Source: Clostridia bacterium (lineage in GTDB: Bacteria > Bacillota > Clostridia > Acetivibrionales > STF1-152). Taken from it: a stretch of DNA of 64,000 nucleotides. Below are positions 46,685 to 54,544 of this stretch, in pieces. Numbering within the stretch: position 1 is the first letter of the stretch; the number at the start of each line of letters is the position of its first letter. A program made the position numbers and the translations under genes. The stretch lies in assembly GCA_028280575.1 (NCBI GenBank), contig JANQLN010000021.1:35164-99163 (forward strand), given 5' to 3'. Below the pieces are notes generated by a model. The model was not told the DNA's origin. It searched no databases and worked only from the letters and a program-made list of their open reading frames with translations.

Positions 46685-47457
46685 TGTCATATATAATATC
46701 CACCCATAACCTTTGTAAGGAATATAAAAAAAACAGTGCTTTATGGAGAAGAAGCAAATCAAAAGCTGTGCTTACCAACATTAATCTTAATATAGCAAAT
46801 GGGGAGTCATTTGCACTTTTAGGTCCTAACGGTTCCGGTAAAACTACCTTGATTAAAATATTTTGCGGCCTTATACTCCCTACTTCCGGCTCAGTATTTA
46901 TTGACGGGCTGGACGCGGTGAAGCATACAAAAAGGGCTGTAATGTCCTCCGGTTTCTGCTTGGACAGCGAACGAAGCTTTTATTACAGGTTATCCGGCAG
47001 GAGGAATCTTTATTTTTTTGCATCCCTTAATAAACTCAAACCTCCGGCAGCCTATAAAAAAGTGGAAGAATTGATTGATGAGCTTGGAATATATGATTTC
47101 ATAGATAGACCTTTCATGCAATATTCTTCAGGGCAAAAACAAAAGCTCTCACTAGCAAGAGCACTGCTGGCAAATCCTAAAATAATTTTTCTGGACGAAC
47201 CTACAAAAAGCCTTGATGCCAGTGCTTTAAAAAGCTTCTGGCAGCTTATAGGAAAAATACAAAAGAGCAGAATGCTGACAGTTTTTGTGGCTACCCATAA
47301 CCTGAATGAAGTGGAGGACTTTTGCAGCAATACTGCATTTATCAGCAAGGGACAAATAATTGCCCGGGGCAGGCTGGAATCCCTGCTGTATGACTCCGGG
47401 TGCAACCGCTTGTCCGAGCTTTATAATACAATATTTGCGGAGGAAGACAATGAATAA
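46684..47457 (+). CDS. ABC transporter ATPase subunit (peptide exporter)
   Basis: 257 residues with a full ATPase set: Walker A GPNGSGKTT, Q-loop region, signature YSSGQKQKLSLARAL, Walker B IIFLDEPTKSLD, and the H-loop VATHNLNE. It pairs with the ABC-2 permease that follows. AGGAGG precedes the ATG, which shares one base with the previous stop. Likely exports the mature peptide. Confidence 0.93.
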   Translation: MSYIISTHNLCKEYKKNSALWRRSKSKAVLTNINLNIANGESFALLGPNGSGKTTLIKIFCGLILPTSGSVFIDGLDAVKHTKRAVMSSGFCLDSERSFYYRLSGRRNLYFFASLNKLKPPAAYKKVEELIDELGIYDFIDRPFMQYSSGQKQKLSLARALLANPKIIFLDEPTKSLDASALKSFWQLIGKIQKSRMLTVFVATHNLNEVEDFCSNTAFISKGQIIARGRLESLLYDSGCNRLSELYNTIFAEEDNE

Positions 47458-48259
47458 TATTTTATTCCAGGCAGCCGCCTTTATTAAAAGAGATTTTAGA
47501 ATAGACATCAGCTACAAGCTAAGCTTTTCACTGAGTATTCTAAGTATTGTATTCCGTATCCCCGTGTTTTTCTTTCTATCCGTTTTTATTGACAGGGCCA
47601 ACGTTTCACAGATGATATCATATGGATACTTCCCTTTCGTAATAATCGGTATTGCTGCTTCCGACTACTTTTCGGGCATTATGAATTCCTTTTCGGATGC
47701 TGTAAGACAAGCCCAACAGGAAGGAACACTGGAACCCCTTGCAGCGTCAAAAAGCAGTTTGCTGGTTATCATTCTTCTTTCAGGTTTGTATCCTGCTTTA
47801 TACAGCATCCTGCGCTCAATAATTTATTTTTCAGCAGCCATAATAATATCAGATATACCGTTTACGGATATTAATATCCTGTCAACGCTGGTTTCCTTGA
47901 CGGTGTCAACAATATCCTTTTATTCCTTGGCCCTGTTATCAAGCATATTTGTGCTTTTATTCAAGCGAGGAAATCCCATCAACTGGATAATAAAAAATGT
48001 CTCCTGGCTCCTGTCGGGTATACTGTATCCCATTGAAATACTTCCGCTATGGCTTAAAGAAATATCACAGCTTTTACCTCTTACCCATTATGCCAAAGCA
48101 ATAAGGCTTTCAATGCTGGAAGGGGCAAATCTGCAAACAATTGCTCCCAGTATTATAACCCTCGGTATATTCACCATTATCACTTTACCGCTTGCAATAG
48201 CATTATATGGGTCCGCAGTAAAGAAAATCAAAAAAAACAATGGATTTTCCCACTATTGA
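47450..48259 (+). CDS. ABC-2 type permease (peptide exporter)
   Basis: About 269 residues with six hydrophobic segments, ABC-2 membrane family: IKRDFRIDISYKLSFSLSIL at the N-terminus and WLLSGILYPIEILPLWLKEISQLLPLTHYAKAIR, typical of the family. The track ORF starts 90 bp early. GCGGAGGAAG before ATG 47450 fixes the start, which overlaps the ATPase end by 8 bp. Its stop lies only 10 bp from the stop of the oppositely oriented precursor gene. Confidence 0.9.
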   Translation: MNNILFQAAAFIKRDFRIDISYKLSFSLSILSIVFRIPVFFFLSVFIDRANVSQMISYGYFPFVIIGIAASDYFSGIMNSFSDAVRQAQQEGTLEPLAASKSSLLVIILLSGLYPALYSILRSIIYFSAAIIISDIPFTDINILSTLVSLTVSTISFYSLALLSSIFVLLFKRGNPINWIIKNVSWLLSGILYPIEILPLWLKEISQLLPLTHYAKAIRLSMLEGANLQTIAPSIITLGIFTIITLPLAIALYGSAVKKIKKNNGFSHY

Positions 48260-48267
48260 TGAAAATC
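48231..48267 (-). terminator. Possible terminator of the precursor transcript
   Basis: On the minus strand GATTTTC pairs with GAAAATC across an 11-nt loop, then CATTG and a run of eight T. It lies inside the 3' end of the permease gene. The stem is only 7 bp and AT-rich. Confidence 0.4.
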
Positions 48268-48269
48268 AG

Positions 48270-48413
48270 CTAATCGTCATCATCTTCATCTTCATCCCCG
48301 CGGCATGTGCTGCACCCTCCCCTGCTTCTGCTGGACATTGTTACCTCTTTAAGGGTTTCATGCTTGACAAGCTCAGGCTTTTCATAAGCTCCAATTAGAT
48401 TTCTCTTTTCCAT
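48270..48413 (-). CDS. RiPP precursor peptide, lasso-type leader, Cys/Asp-rich core (not in ORF track)
   Basis: 47 residues. The leader YEKPELVKHETLKEVT has Tyr10, Pro13, Leu15 and Thr25 with the exact spacing of the lasso Y-x2-P-x-L...T motif (Tyr -17, Thr -2). A B2 cut would fall after Met26, giving a 21-residue core that starts SSRSR and continues GGCSTCRGDEDEDDDD. The core lacks Asp/Glu at 7-9, so no lasso ring. Cys8 and Cys11 are natural sites for radical SAM thioether chemistry (inference). GGGGAG precedes the ATG by 9 bases, and a strong promoter lies upstream. Confidence 0.85.
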   Translation of the reverse strand: MEKRNLIGAYEKPELVKHETLKEVTMSSRSRGGCSTCRGDEDEDDDD

Positions 48414-48483
48414 TATACCATTATCTCCCCATTAAAAATTATTATAGTAAAATCTACTGCAAGTTTTTTCTGATTATATATCT

Positions 48484-48512
48484 ATATTACATTTTTTCTG
48501 TTAAAGTGTCAA
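48484..48512 (-). promoter_or_regulatory. Strong promoter of the precursor gene
   Basis: On the minus strand TTGACA and TAATAT are separated by exactly 17 bp, giving a leader of about 64 nt to the precursor ATG. It begins right after the decarboxylase stop, so the precursor has its own transcription. Confidence 0.75.
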
Positions 48513-48515
48513 TTG

Positions 48516-49763
48516 CTAACAAAAGTTCCTGATCAAATCTTCAAAAGTGTCTCTTCTCCTTATAAGCCTTACTGCGCCTCCTTCTTCAATCAAAACCTCT
48601 GCAGGCCTGAACCTGTTGTTATAGTTTGAAGCCATTGAATAACAATAGGCACCCGCATCCATAACCCCCAACAAGTCCCCCTCTTCTATTACGGGAAGAA
48701 ACCGGTTTTTTGCCACTATATCTCCACTTTCGCATATGTTGCCCACAACAGTTACCGTTTCCCCCTGGTCCGATTTAACCATATGTCCCTTTCTATATAT
48801 CTCAATATCATGGTGGGACTCGTACATAACAGGCCTTTTAATAACATTAAAGCCTATATCAGTACCTATAAACTTTATTCCATAATTATTCTTGATTGCA
48901 TTAACCGTCCCAATCAATATGCCGGCTTCAGCAGCAACGTATCTTCCCGGCTCTATCCTGAACATAATTTGCTTCCCATACTGGTCAACCCATCTTGTCA
49001 AAATATCATTGAACTTAAATCCGAATTCCTCCAGTTCCATAGGCGCTTGCCCTTCCTGCTTCTTATAAGGGACACCGAATCCGCCTCCGAAATCCACAAA
49101 ATCAAGGTTTTCAAACTGCCGGGCAGAATCAAGCACCGATTGAACTCCTGTCAAATATGCGTCCCCTTTCATAAAAAGGGAGCCTATATGCTGGTTTATT
49201 CCAACAATCTCTAAATTATATTTTTTTGCAATTTTCTTTATTTCATCAATTTTGTCCAAATTTATTCCAAATTTGCTTTTCTTGCCTCCTGTTACCACTT
49301 TTTCATGATGACCGGCACCTATTCCCGGATTCAAACGTACTGCAACCTTCCCCCCCGGGTTAATCTGTCCATACATCCCAAGCTGTGAAAGCGAATCAAC
49401 ACTTGTCATAATTCCTCTTTCCACCGCATAGCTCATTTCCTTCCTTGACACATTATTGCTTATGTAAAAAATTTCATTTGCTTCAAAGCCCGCCTTTGTT
49501 AAAACAAATATCTCTCCGGGAGACATTGCGTCTGCGTGCATACCTTCTTTCCTTGCAATTTTAAGCAATTCAAGATTAGAATTTGCCTTAATTGAATAAG
49601 TCACCTTAAAATTGGGATATTCTATGAGACTTGTCATTTCCCTGCATTTTTTTCTAAATACCCTTTGGTTATAGACATATATTGGGCTTCCGTATTCCTC
49701 TATGAGCCGCATTGGGTTCGTGTTTTGAAAAAAATTAGTCTTCTCCGAATAGTAGTTATCCAT
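48516..49763 (-). CDS. lysA: PLP-dependent decarboxylase, diaminopimelate decarboxylase family
   Basis: About 415 residues, alanine-racemase-like PLP barrel plus beta domain. The PLP lysine is in VTYSIKANSN, the phosphate-binding FVDFGGGFGVPY and the substrate-side VVGNICESGDI and MDAGAYCYSMASNYN are clear, which favours diaminopimelate decarboxylase (last step of lysine synthesis). Carboxynorspermidine decarboxylase is a less likely alternative. GGAGGT before ATG 49763 fixes the start over the longer track ORF. No other lysine genes are adjacent. Confidence 0.82.
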   Translation of the reverse strand: MDNYYSEKTNFFQNTNPMRLIEEYGSPIYVYNQRVFRKKCREMTSLIEYPNFKVTYSIKANSNLELLKIARKEGMHADAMSPGEIFVLTKAGFEANEIFYISNNVSRKEMSYAVERGIMTSVDSLSQLGMYGQINPGGKVAVRLNPGIGAGHHEKVVTGGKKSKFGINLDKIDEIKKIAKKYNLEIVGINQHIGSLFMKGDAYLTGVQSVLDSARQFENLDFVDFGGGFGVPYKKQEGQAPMELEEFGFKFNDILTRWVDQYGKQIMFRIEPGRYVAAEAGILIGTVNAIKNNYGIKFIGTDIGFNVIKRPVMYESHHDIEIYRKGHMVKSDQGETVTVVGNICESGDIVAKNRFLPVIEEGDLLGVMDAGAYCYSMASNYNNRFRPAEVLIEEGGAVRLIRRRDTFEDLIRNFC

Positions 49764-49870
49764 ATAGTATTTAACCTCCGCTTTTTCTTTGTACATAAAA
49801 ACAATCTCTCATTTGTATTTACAAATATTTTAATTACTTTATATTGATTAGTCAACTTTCTATGTAATTT

Positions 49871-50218
49871 TTATTGTTTTTTTCTTAAGATTTCATTTAT
49901 ACCTACCACAAGTAAAAATACTCCAAACATTTTCTTTAAAATGCCTGCATTAATTGAAACCGCTGCCAAAGCACCGGCAACTGCTCCTAAAATACCTGAA
50001 AAAACTATGGGTATGCCTGCTTTGAATTCCACCTGCTTCTCTTTAATATGCACTGTTAAAGCCACAACTGCCGTTGGTATGAAATAAACAAGATTTGCTC
50101 CCTGGACCGACTGCTGCTGCAAGCCTGTAAAAAATACAAGAGCCGGAATAAGGATTGCCCCTCCGCCTATGCCCATGCCACTTATTATTCCTGCAATAAA
50201 ACCTAATATATATAGAAT
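49871..50218 (-). CDS. Half-size TSUP membrane protein, probable AUU start
   Basis: The track begins at an internal ATG (MGIGGGAILIPALVFF), which cuts the first helix. Extending upstream in frame gives ILYILGFIAGIISG, the normal TSUP first repeat, but no ATG, GTG or TTG is present before a TAA. The only initiator after GAGGTGG is an ATT at 50218, giving 115 residues, the same size as the neighbouring half. Four hydrophobic segments. The family carries sulfur-containing or organic anions. The end coordinate is firm but the start is inferred. Confidence 0.65.
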   Translation of the reverse strand: MLYILGFIAGIISGMGIGGGAILIPALVFFTGLQQQSVQGANLVYFIPTAVVALTVHIKEKQVEFKAGIPIVFSGILGAVAGALAAVSINAGILKKMFGVFLLVVGINEILRKKQ

Positions 50219-50252
50219 ATTCCCACCTCTTATATGCTGCCAGCCGGCGTCT

Positions 50253-50606
50253 TTAAACCAGCATTTTTATTGCCGCTGCAATTATAAACACTCCAAAAAC
50301 CTTTCTCAAAACCTTTTCCGGACATATGGACAATAGCCTTGCCCCCGCATATCCACCGGCTATTCCTCCAACTGCCACCTTCCAGGTGACATTCCAGTCA
50401 ATATGATTTCCTTTGACATAAATGAAAGTACTTGCCAGGGTTAACGGAAGTATGATAAAAATAGCCGTAGCATGTGACTTGCGCTCATTCATTCCAAGCA
50501 ATATTGTCATTGCGGGAACGGCAATCATACCTCCTCCGGATCCGAAAAGCCCGTTTGAAAGACCTGTACATATACCTATGATTAAATATTTATAATACTT
50601 TTTCAT
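50253..50606 (-). CDS. Half-size TSUP membrane protein
   Basis: 117 residues with four hydrophobic segments and the TSUP repeat signature GLSNGLFGSGGGMIAVPAMTILLG. Typical TSUP proteins are about 250 residues with two such repeats. Here two adjacent genes each encode one repeat, 34 bp apart, and probably form a heterodimer. It begins ATG with a weak ribosome site. Confidence 0.85.
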   Translation of the reverse strand: MKKYYKYLIIGICTGLSNGLFGSGGGMIAVPAMTILLGMNERKSHATAIFIILPLTLASTFIYVKGNHIDWNVTWKVAVGGIAGGYAGARLLSICPEKVLRKVFGVFIIAAAIKMLV

Positions 50607-50662
50607 ACTTTTATTTTTGTATTCAATATTGATAGTTATACGCTTATAAAAAAATATATGTT

Positions 50663-51919
50663 TTATTTGTTATCTGAGCTTTTGCCAAACCCTCTGAACC
50701 GGTTTACAAGGTTTTTAATCAGAATAAGGTTTTCAAATGTGTCAATATTATAAGTAACCTCATGTTCCCTGGGAACTGTTATAATACCTAATTTATCAAT
50801 ACCCTGGGGGAAAAAGCTTCCGCTTAATACCTCCGACCTGCCATCCGGTTTTTTAATATCAATCCACACATACCTGGGAAAGTCTGTCAGGGCTTGAGTA
50901 AGTCCTTCAACTGTCTGCACGTCCCTGTTATTAACCCTTAGTACAATGTCCCCTCTCTCAAGGCCAAGCTTGCAGCCGCTTCCGCCTGGAAATACATCAA
51001 GAATCCTTATTCCCCTGCCAACCGGTTTATAGATAGGTTCCTTGTTTTGCTGCCGCTTTTTGTGTATATATAACATCAATTCCCTTCCCGCAGGGCAAAG
51101 AACTGCGCCAATTATGCCAAATATGGAAAAATATCTTGATATAACGGCAAAAACTCCTATAAACATGGAATATATTATAAAGCTTCCGGAAATTTTAATG
51201 CTTCGCCTTTTTGGACTTTCAGATACGGCAACATCCATATATCCTCCCACACCAATCAAAGAATCCAGGGCAAAGAAAGCCGCCAGTGGAAAAATGATTT
51301 CGGGTTTCATCACCTTCCACCATTGTGCATTAACAGGATTAAGCATAAATCCTGCATTATCAGATGCAAATGTAAAAAACGCAATAGGTAAGGGCCAGTA
51401 TTTATGTATTACGAATGCCCCTGTTATCCCTCCGTTATCTTTTATATAAACCGGTATACTCTCCCTGCCCTTGTGTATATATACAAGTATACCTTCAATA
51501 AGCTGGACAAAAGCCATCAGAATGAGAACAGATGTACTGTCCACCGTAGGTCCCCCCGGAATTAAACCGGCAAGTATTAGAATTCCCCCGGAATACACAA
51601 AGCTTATATACCTTATATTGATGACCGTAAGGGCCAATGCTATAAAAAGATAGTATATGAAAGCTTCCTGGCTGATTGTTATACCCAAAGTCAAAGAAAC
51701 AGCACTTAGTATGAACCCGCATACAAGATAAGTCAGAACAATTTCCTCAATTATTTTTCTTTTTCTCCCCAATCTATAATGTCCTATATTGTCCCCAAGC
51801 TCAAGATAATGTTTGTAGACGGTTTTAAAAAAATAAAATACCAGTAAAAAAAATATAATATTCTTAAGATCAAATATCGCACCGGCCAATTGTGAGGCAA
51901 CAGCAGACATCAAATCCAT
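50663..51919 (-). CDS. MinJ-like polytopic membrane protein with C-terminal PDZ domain
   Basis: About 418 residues: eight or so hydrophobic segments (to about residue 290), then a PDZ domain (GIRILDVFPGGSGCKLGLERGDIVLRVNNRDV). This layout matches MinJ of Bacillus, which links DivIVA to the division inhibitor MinCD at cell poles, and related clostridial topology proteins. No protease motif is seen. Start uncertain: TTG 51946 (track) or ATG 51919, neither with a strong ribosome site. DivIVA-like proteins occur elsewhere in this window, but a link is speculative. Confidence 0.7.
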   Translation of the reverse strand: MDLMSAVASQLAGAIFDLKNIIFFLLVFYFFKTVYKHYLELGDNIGHYRLGRKRKIIEEIVLTYLVCGFILSAVSLTLGITISQEAFIYYLFIALALTVINIRYISFVYSGGILILAGLIPGGPTVDSTSVLILMAFVQLIEGILVYIHKGRESIPVYIKDNGGITGAFVIHKYWPLPIAFFTFASDNAGFMLNPVNAQWWKVMKPEIIFPLAAFFALDSLIGVGGYMDVAVSESPKRRSIKISGSFIIYSMFIGVFAVISRYFSIFGIIGAVLCPAGRELMLYIHKKRQQNKEPIYKPVGRGIRILDVFPGGSGCKLGLERGDIVLRVNNRDVQTVEGLTQALTDFPRYVWIDIKKPDGRSEVLSGSFFPQGIDKLGIITVPREHEVTYNIDTFENLILIKNLVNRFRGFGKSSDNK

Positions 51920-52338
51920 TATATACAATACATCACGTCCATTCAATCAATGGGAGCCCTGCCCGGAACTCCCGCATACATATTTTTGATTCATTTTTTA
52001 TCCAATTTCAAAAAAACGGCGTCCGGCATTTACTTTTTAAAAAATTTTCTCTTATATTTATTTTGTATATTGCTTTATACCTTAATTTTCTTATGCAAAT
52101 ACAACTAAGCGCCGGATAACTCTTTTTTTGGATATTTAGTTGAAACAATGGACAAAAGGATATTTCACAGGGTTTTGCCCATGGCTCCTATTGGTGCTAT
52201 TATAACACATTGCGGACAATGCTTCAATCAAAGCCGATCCTTAAGTAAAATTACATTGTATAATTTTCAAGTGAGGAGTATACTAAATGCAGAGAATAAT
52301 TCTATACAATATGACAATATAATAAAAGGGGTATTTCA
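51920..52338. other. 419-bp intergenic gap with a possible 11-codon leader ORF
   Basis: Divergent control region between the MinJ-like and CDF genes. I see no convincing gene. At 52287-52322 a well-spaced GAGGAG precedes a tiny ORF MQRIILYNMTI ending just before the CDF ribosome site, so it might be a leader peptide. A TATAAT lies at 52259 without a good -35. The 69-codon track ORF 52148-52357 lacks family features. Confidence 0.4.
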
Positions 52339-53196
52339 TTGGATAGGTACGGTTTAACACAAAGAATTTCACTTTTAGGAATAGCAGCAAATATTTTATT
52401 GCTTGTTTCAAAGCTTATTATAGGGTTTGTATCAAGAAGCCAGGCAATGATTGCCGATGGTTTTAACAGTGCCGGCGATGTTTTTGCGTCGGTTATGACT
52501 TATGCGGGAAACAAAATCGCGAGCAAACCTGTTGATGAAAACCATCCATATGGACATGGCAAAGCAGAATACATATTTTCAATGATAATAAGCTTTTCCC
52601 TGGTCCTGGTTGGGCTATCCATTTTAAGAAACTCCATTTTGTCCATAATAAAAAAGCAGGAATTTTTATTTTCCTGGTGGCTGGTAGGCATAGCTATAGG
52701 AACCATTATAATAAAATTGACTCTCTTTCTTTATACCAATTCGGCAGGCAAAGAAGAAGATAATCTTCTTATTCTAGCCAATAGCGAGGATCACAGGAAT
52801 GATGTATTCGTTACTGCTTCTACCCTGCTGGGAATAGTATTGGGCACATTTGGCATCTATTGGGTGGACGGGGTGGTAGGTATAGGTATTGCCATCTGGA
52901 TAGCTTTTACAGGTTACAGGATTTTTAGAAGCTCTTTCAGGGTCTTAATGGATACAAACATGGATACGGCTTTTGAGAAGGATGTAAAGACAGCCATACA
53001 TTCTATAAACGGTATTGACCACGTCGACAGTGTTATTGCAAAGCCTGTGGGCGTGAGATATATACTTATCGTAAAGGTATCGGTAAGTGGCAATATGACT
53101 GTAAATGAAAGCCATAGTATTGCTGGACAAATACGTGAAAAGCTCAAGGATTTCAAGAAGGTGGAGGATGTGGTTGTCCACATCAATCCTGCATGA
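52339..53196 (+). CDS. Cation diffusion facilitator transporter (CDF)
   Basis: 285 residues, six hydrophobic segments and a C-terminal ferredoxin-like domain (DHVDSVIAKPVGVRYILIVKV, VEDVVVHINPA). The metal-site motifs DGFNSAGDVFAS, HPYGHGKAEY and SEDHRNDVF are present. Exports divalent metals (Zn, Fe, Mn or Co) against protons. Specificity not readable. TTG start with AAAAGGGG seven bases upstream. Confidence 0.95.
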   Translation: MDRYGLTQRISLLGIAANILLLVSKLIIGFVSRSQAMIADGFNSAGDVFASVMTYAGNKIASKPVDENHPYGHGKAEYIFSMIISFSLVLVGLSILRNSILSIIKKQEFLFSWWLVGIAIGTIIIKLTLFLYTNSAGKEEDNLLILANSEDHRNDVFVTASTLLGIVLGTFGIYWVDGVVGIGIAIWIAFTGYRIFRSSFRVLMDTNMDTAFEKDVKTAIHSINGIDHVDSVIAKPVGVRYILIVKVSVSGNMTVNESHSIAGQIREKLKDFKKVEDVVVHINPA

Positions 53197-53203
53197 AAAA
53201 CAC

Positions 53204-54466
53204 TCATCCTTTTCTTTTCATCTGTTTTGCAAGGCTTAAAAGTTTTTCCTTTTCATTCAGCTCAGGGTTTTTGACAACTGCTTCAAATAAATGATTTAAA
53301 ATACTGCCTATTTCCCTGCCTTCTTTGATTCCATCCTTTATCAAATCACTACCGCTTATTTCAAGATCGTTTATGCTCTTTGGAAAATATCCGTTTTCAG
53401 CCTGCAAAAGAATACTACAGGCAAAATCCAGGAATGCTTTTTCATCATCCTTAACTACAGGCAAACCAGATTTTAAAAAAGCATACCTTATCTCCAAAAT
53501 ACACTTAAATACGTTTAAACCAATTGTACATACAAGTTTTCTTATTCTATATGGATCATATTTAATTTCAACGAAAACAGACTTTAATACGTCCATAATA
53601 AACCTGAAAGTTATTCCCGGAAGCTTTAACCGGCTGAGGCATTTTTGAAATGTATCAAGCCCCATACTCCTGTTAAAGCACAGCAAAACAGCAAAAAAGG
53701 ATGCCCACCTGAACTGCGCCTTCTCATTAAAATATTTAAGCTGTTTAAAAATATCCCTAATACTCTCTATGGATATATCATTCATATCGGGAAAAATATA
53801 TATAAAAAGTCCTAAATCAAACAAATCCAATATTTTGCCGGGGTTTTTTGAAACAAGTATTTTTGAAAGTTCGGCTTGTATTCTCTCTTTACTTATATTG
53901 ATAATTAGTACACCATTTTTTTTTATGGCTTCTTTTGTATATTTTTCAATTTCAAAGTCCAGTTGAGCCGAAAACCTTATAGCTCTTAAAATACGCAGTG
54001 CATCCTCCGAAAATCGCTCATCAGGGCATCCCACTGCCATTATGGTTTTTTTTTGAATATCACCGGCTCCGTTAAACGGGTCGATAATTCCCCTTCGCCG
54101 GTTATAAGCTATTGCATTGACGGTAAAATCCCTTCTTTTAAGGTCATATCTGATAGAGCTTGTAAAATCAACTCTTCCGGGAAAACGATGGTTTATATAA
54201 TCATCTTCCACCCTGTATGTCGTAGCTTCATAATATTTGCCTTTATATTTTACCGTAACGGTACCATACTTAGAACCTGTATCCAAGGTACATTCAAATA
54301 TTTCCTTTATTTTATCCGGTGTTGCATTTGTAGTAATATCCCAGTCCTCCGGAGTTTTACCCATAATAATATCGCGTACGCATCCCCCCACAACAAAAGC
54401 TTCAAATCCGCTTTGCTCAAATTTTTTTATAATAGAATCTACCTCATCAGGTATTTTCAAGCTCAT
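53204..54466 (-). CDS. cca: CCA tRNA nucleotidyltransferase / poly(A) polymerase family
   Basis: 420 residues, class II nucleotidyltransferase. Motif A GGCVRDIIMGKTPEDWDITTNA contains the metal Asp pair. RRDFTVNAIAYN, the EDALRILRAIRFSAQLDF region and the C-terminal helical tail follow. Adds or repairs the 3' CCA end of tRNAs. Clostridial members of this length lack the C-terminal HD domain. CAGGAG precedes the ATG. It is convergent with the CDF gene, only 7 bp apart. Confidence 0.95.
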   Translation of the reverse strand: MSLKIPDEVDSIIKKFEQSGFEAFVVGGCVRDIIMGKTPEDWDITTNATPDKIKEIFECTLDTGSKYGTVTVKYKGKYYEATTYRVEDDYINHRFPGRVDFTSSIRYDLKRRDFTVNAIAYNRRRGIIDPFNGAGDIQKKTIMAVGCPDERFSEDALRILRAIRFSAQLDFEIEKYTKEAIKKNGVLIINISKERIQAELSKILVSKNPGKILDLFDLGLFIYIFPDMNDISIESIRDIFKQLKYFNEKAQFRWASFFAVLLCFNRSMGLDTFQKCLSRLKLPGITFRFIMDVLKSVFVEIKYDPYRIRKLVCTIGLNVFKCILEIRYAFLKSGLPVVKDDEKAFLDFACSILLQAENGYFPKSINDLEISGSDLIKDGIKEGREIGSILNHLFEAVVKNPELNEKEKLLSLAKQMKRKG

Positions 54467-54544
54467 AGGTAATCTCCTGTTTTTATATAGTATAACAATA
54501 CTATTATAGTTAAAAAATAGCCTAAATAAAAGAAAAACAGGTAT

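Noticed and set aside
42913-48413. Lasso peptide biosynthetic cluster in the strict sense
   Set aside because: No asparagine-synthetase-like cyclase is present and the core has no Asp or Glu at positions 7-9 to close a ring.
48783-49214. 143-codon plus-strand ORF
   Set aside because: Antisense shadow of the diaminopimelate-decarboxylase-family gene.
52148-52357. 69-codon plus-strand ORF before the CDF gene
   Set aside because: Overlaps the CDF start, lacks a ribosome site and has no recognisable features.
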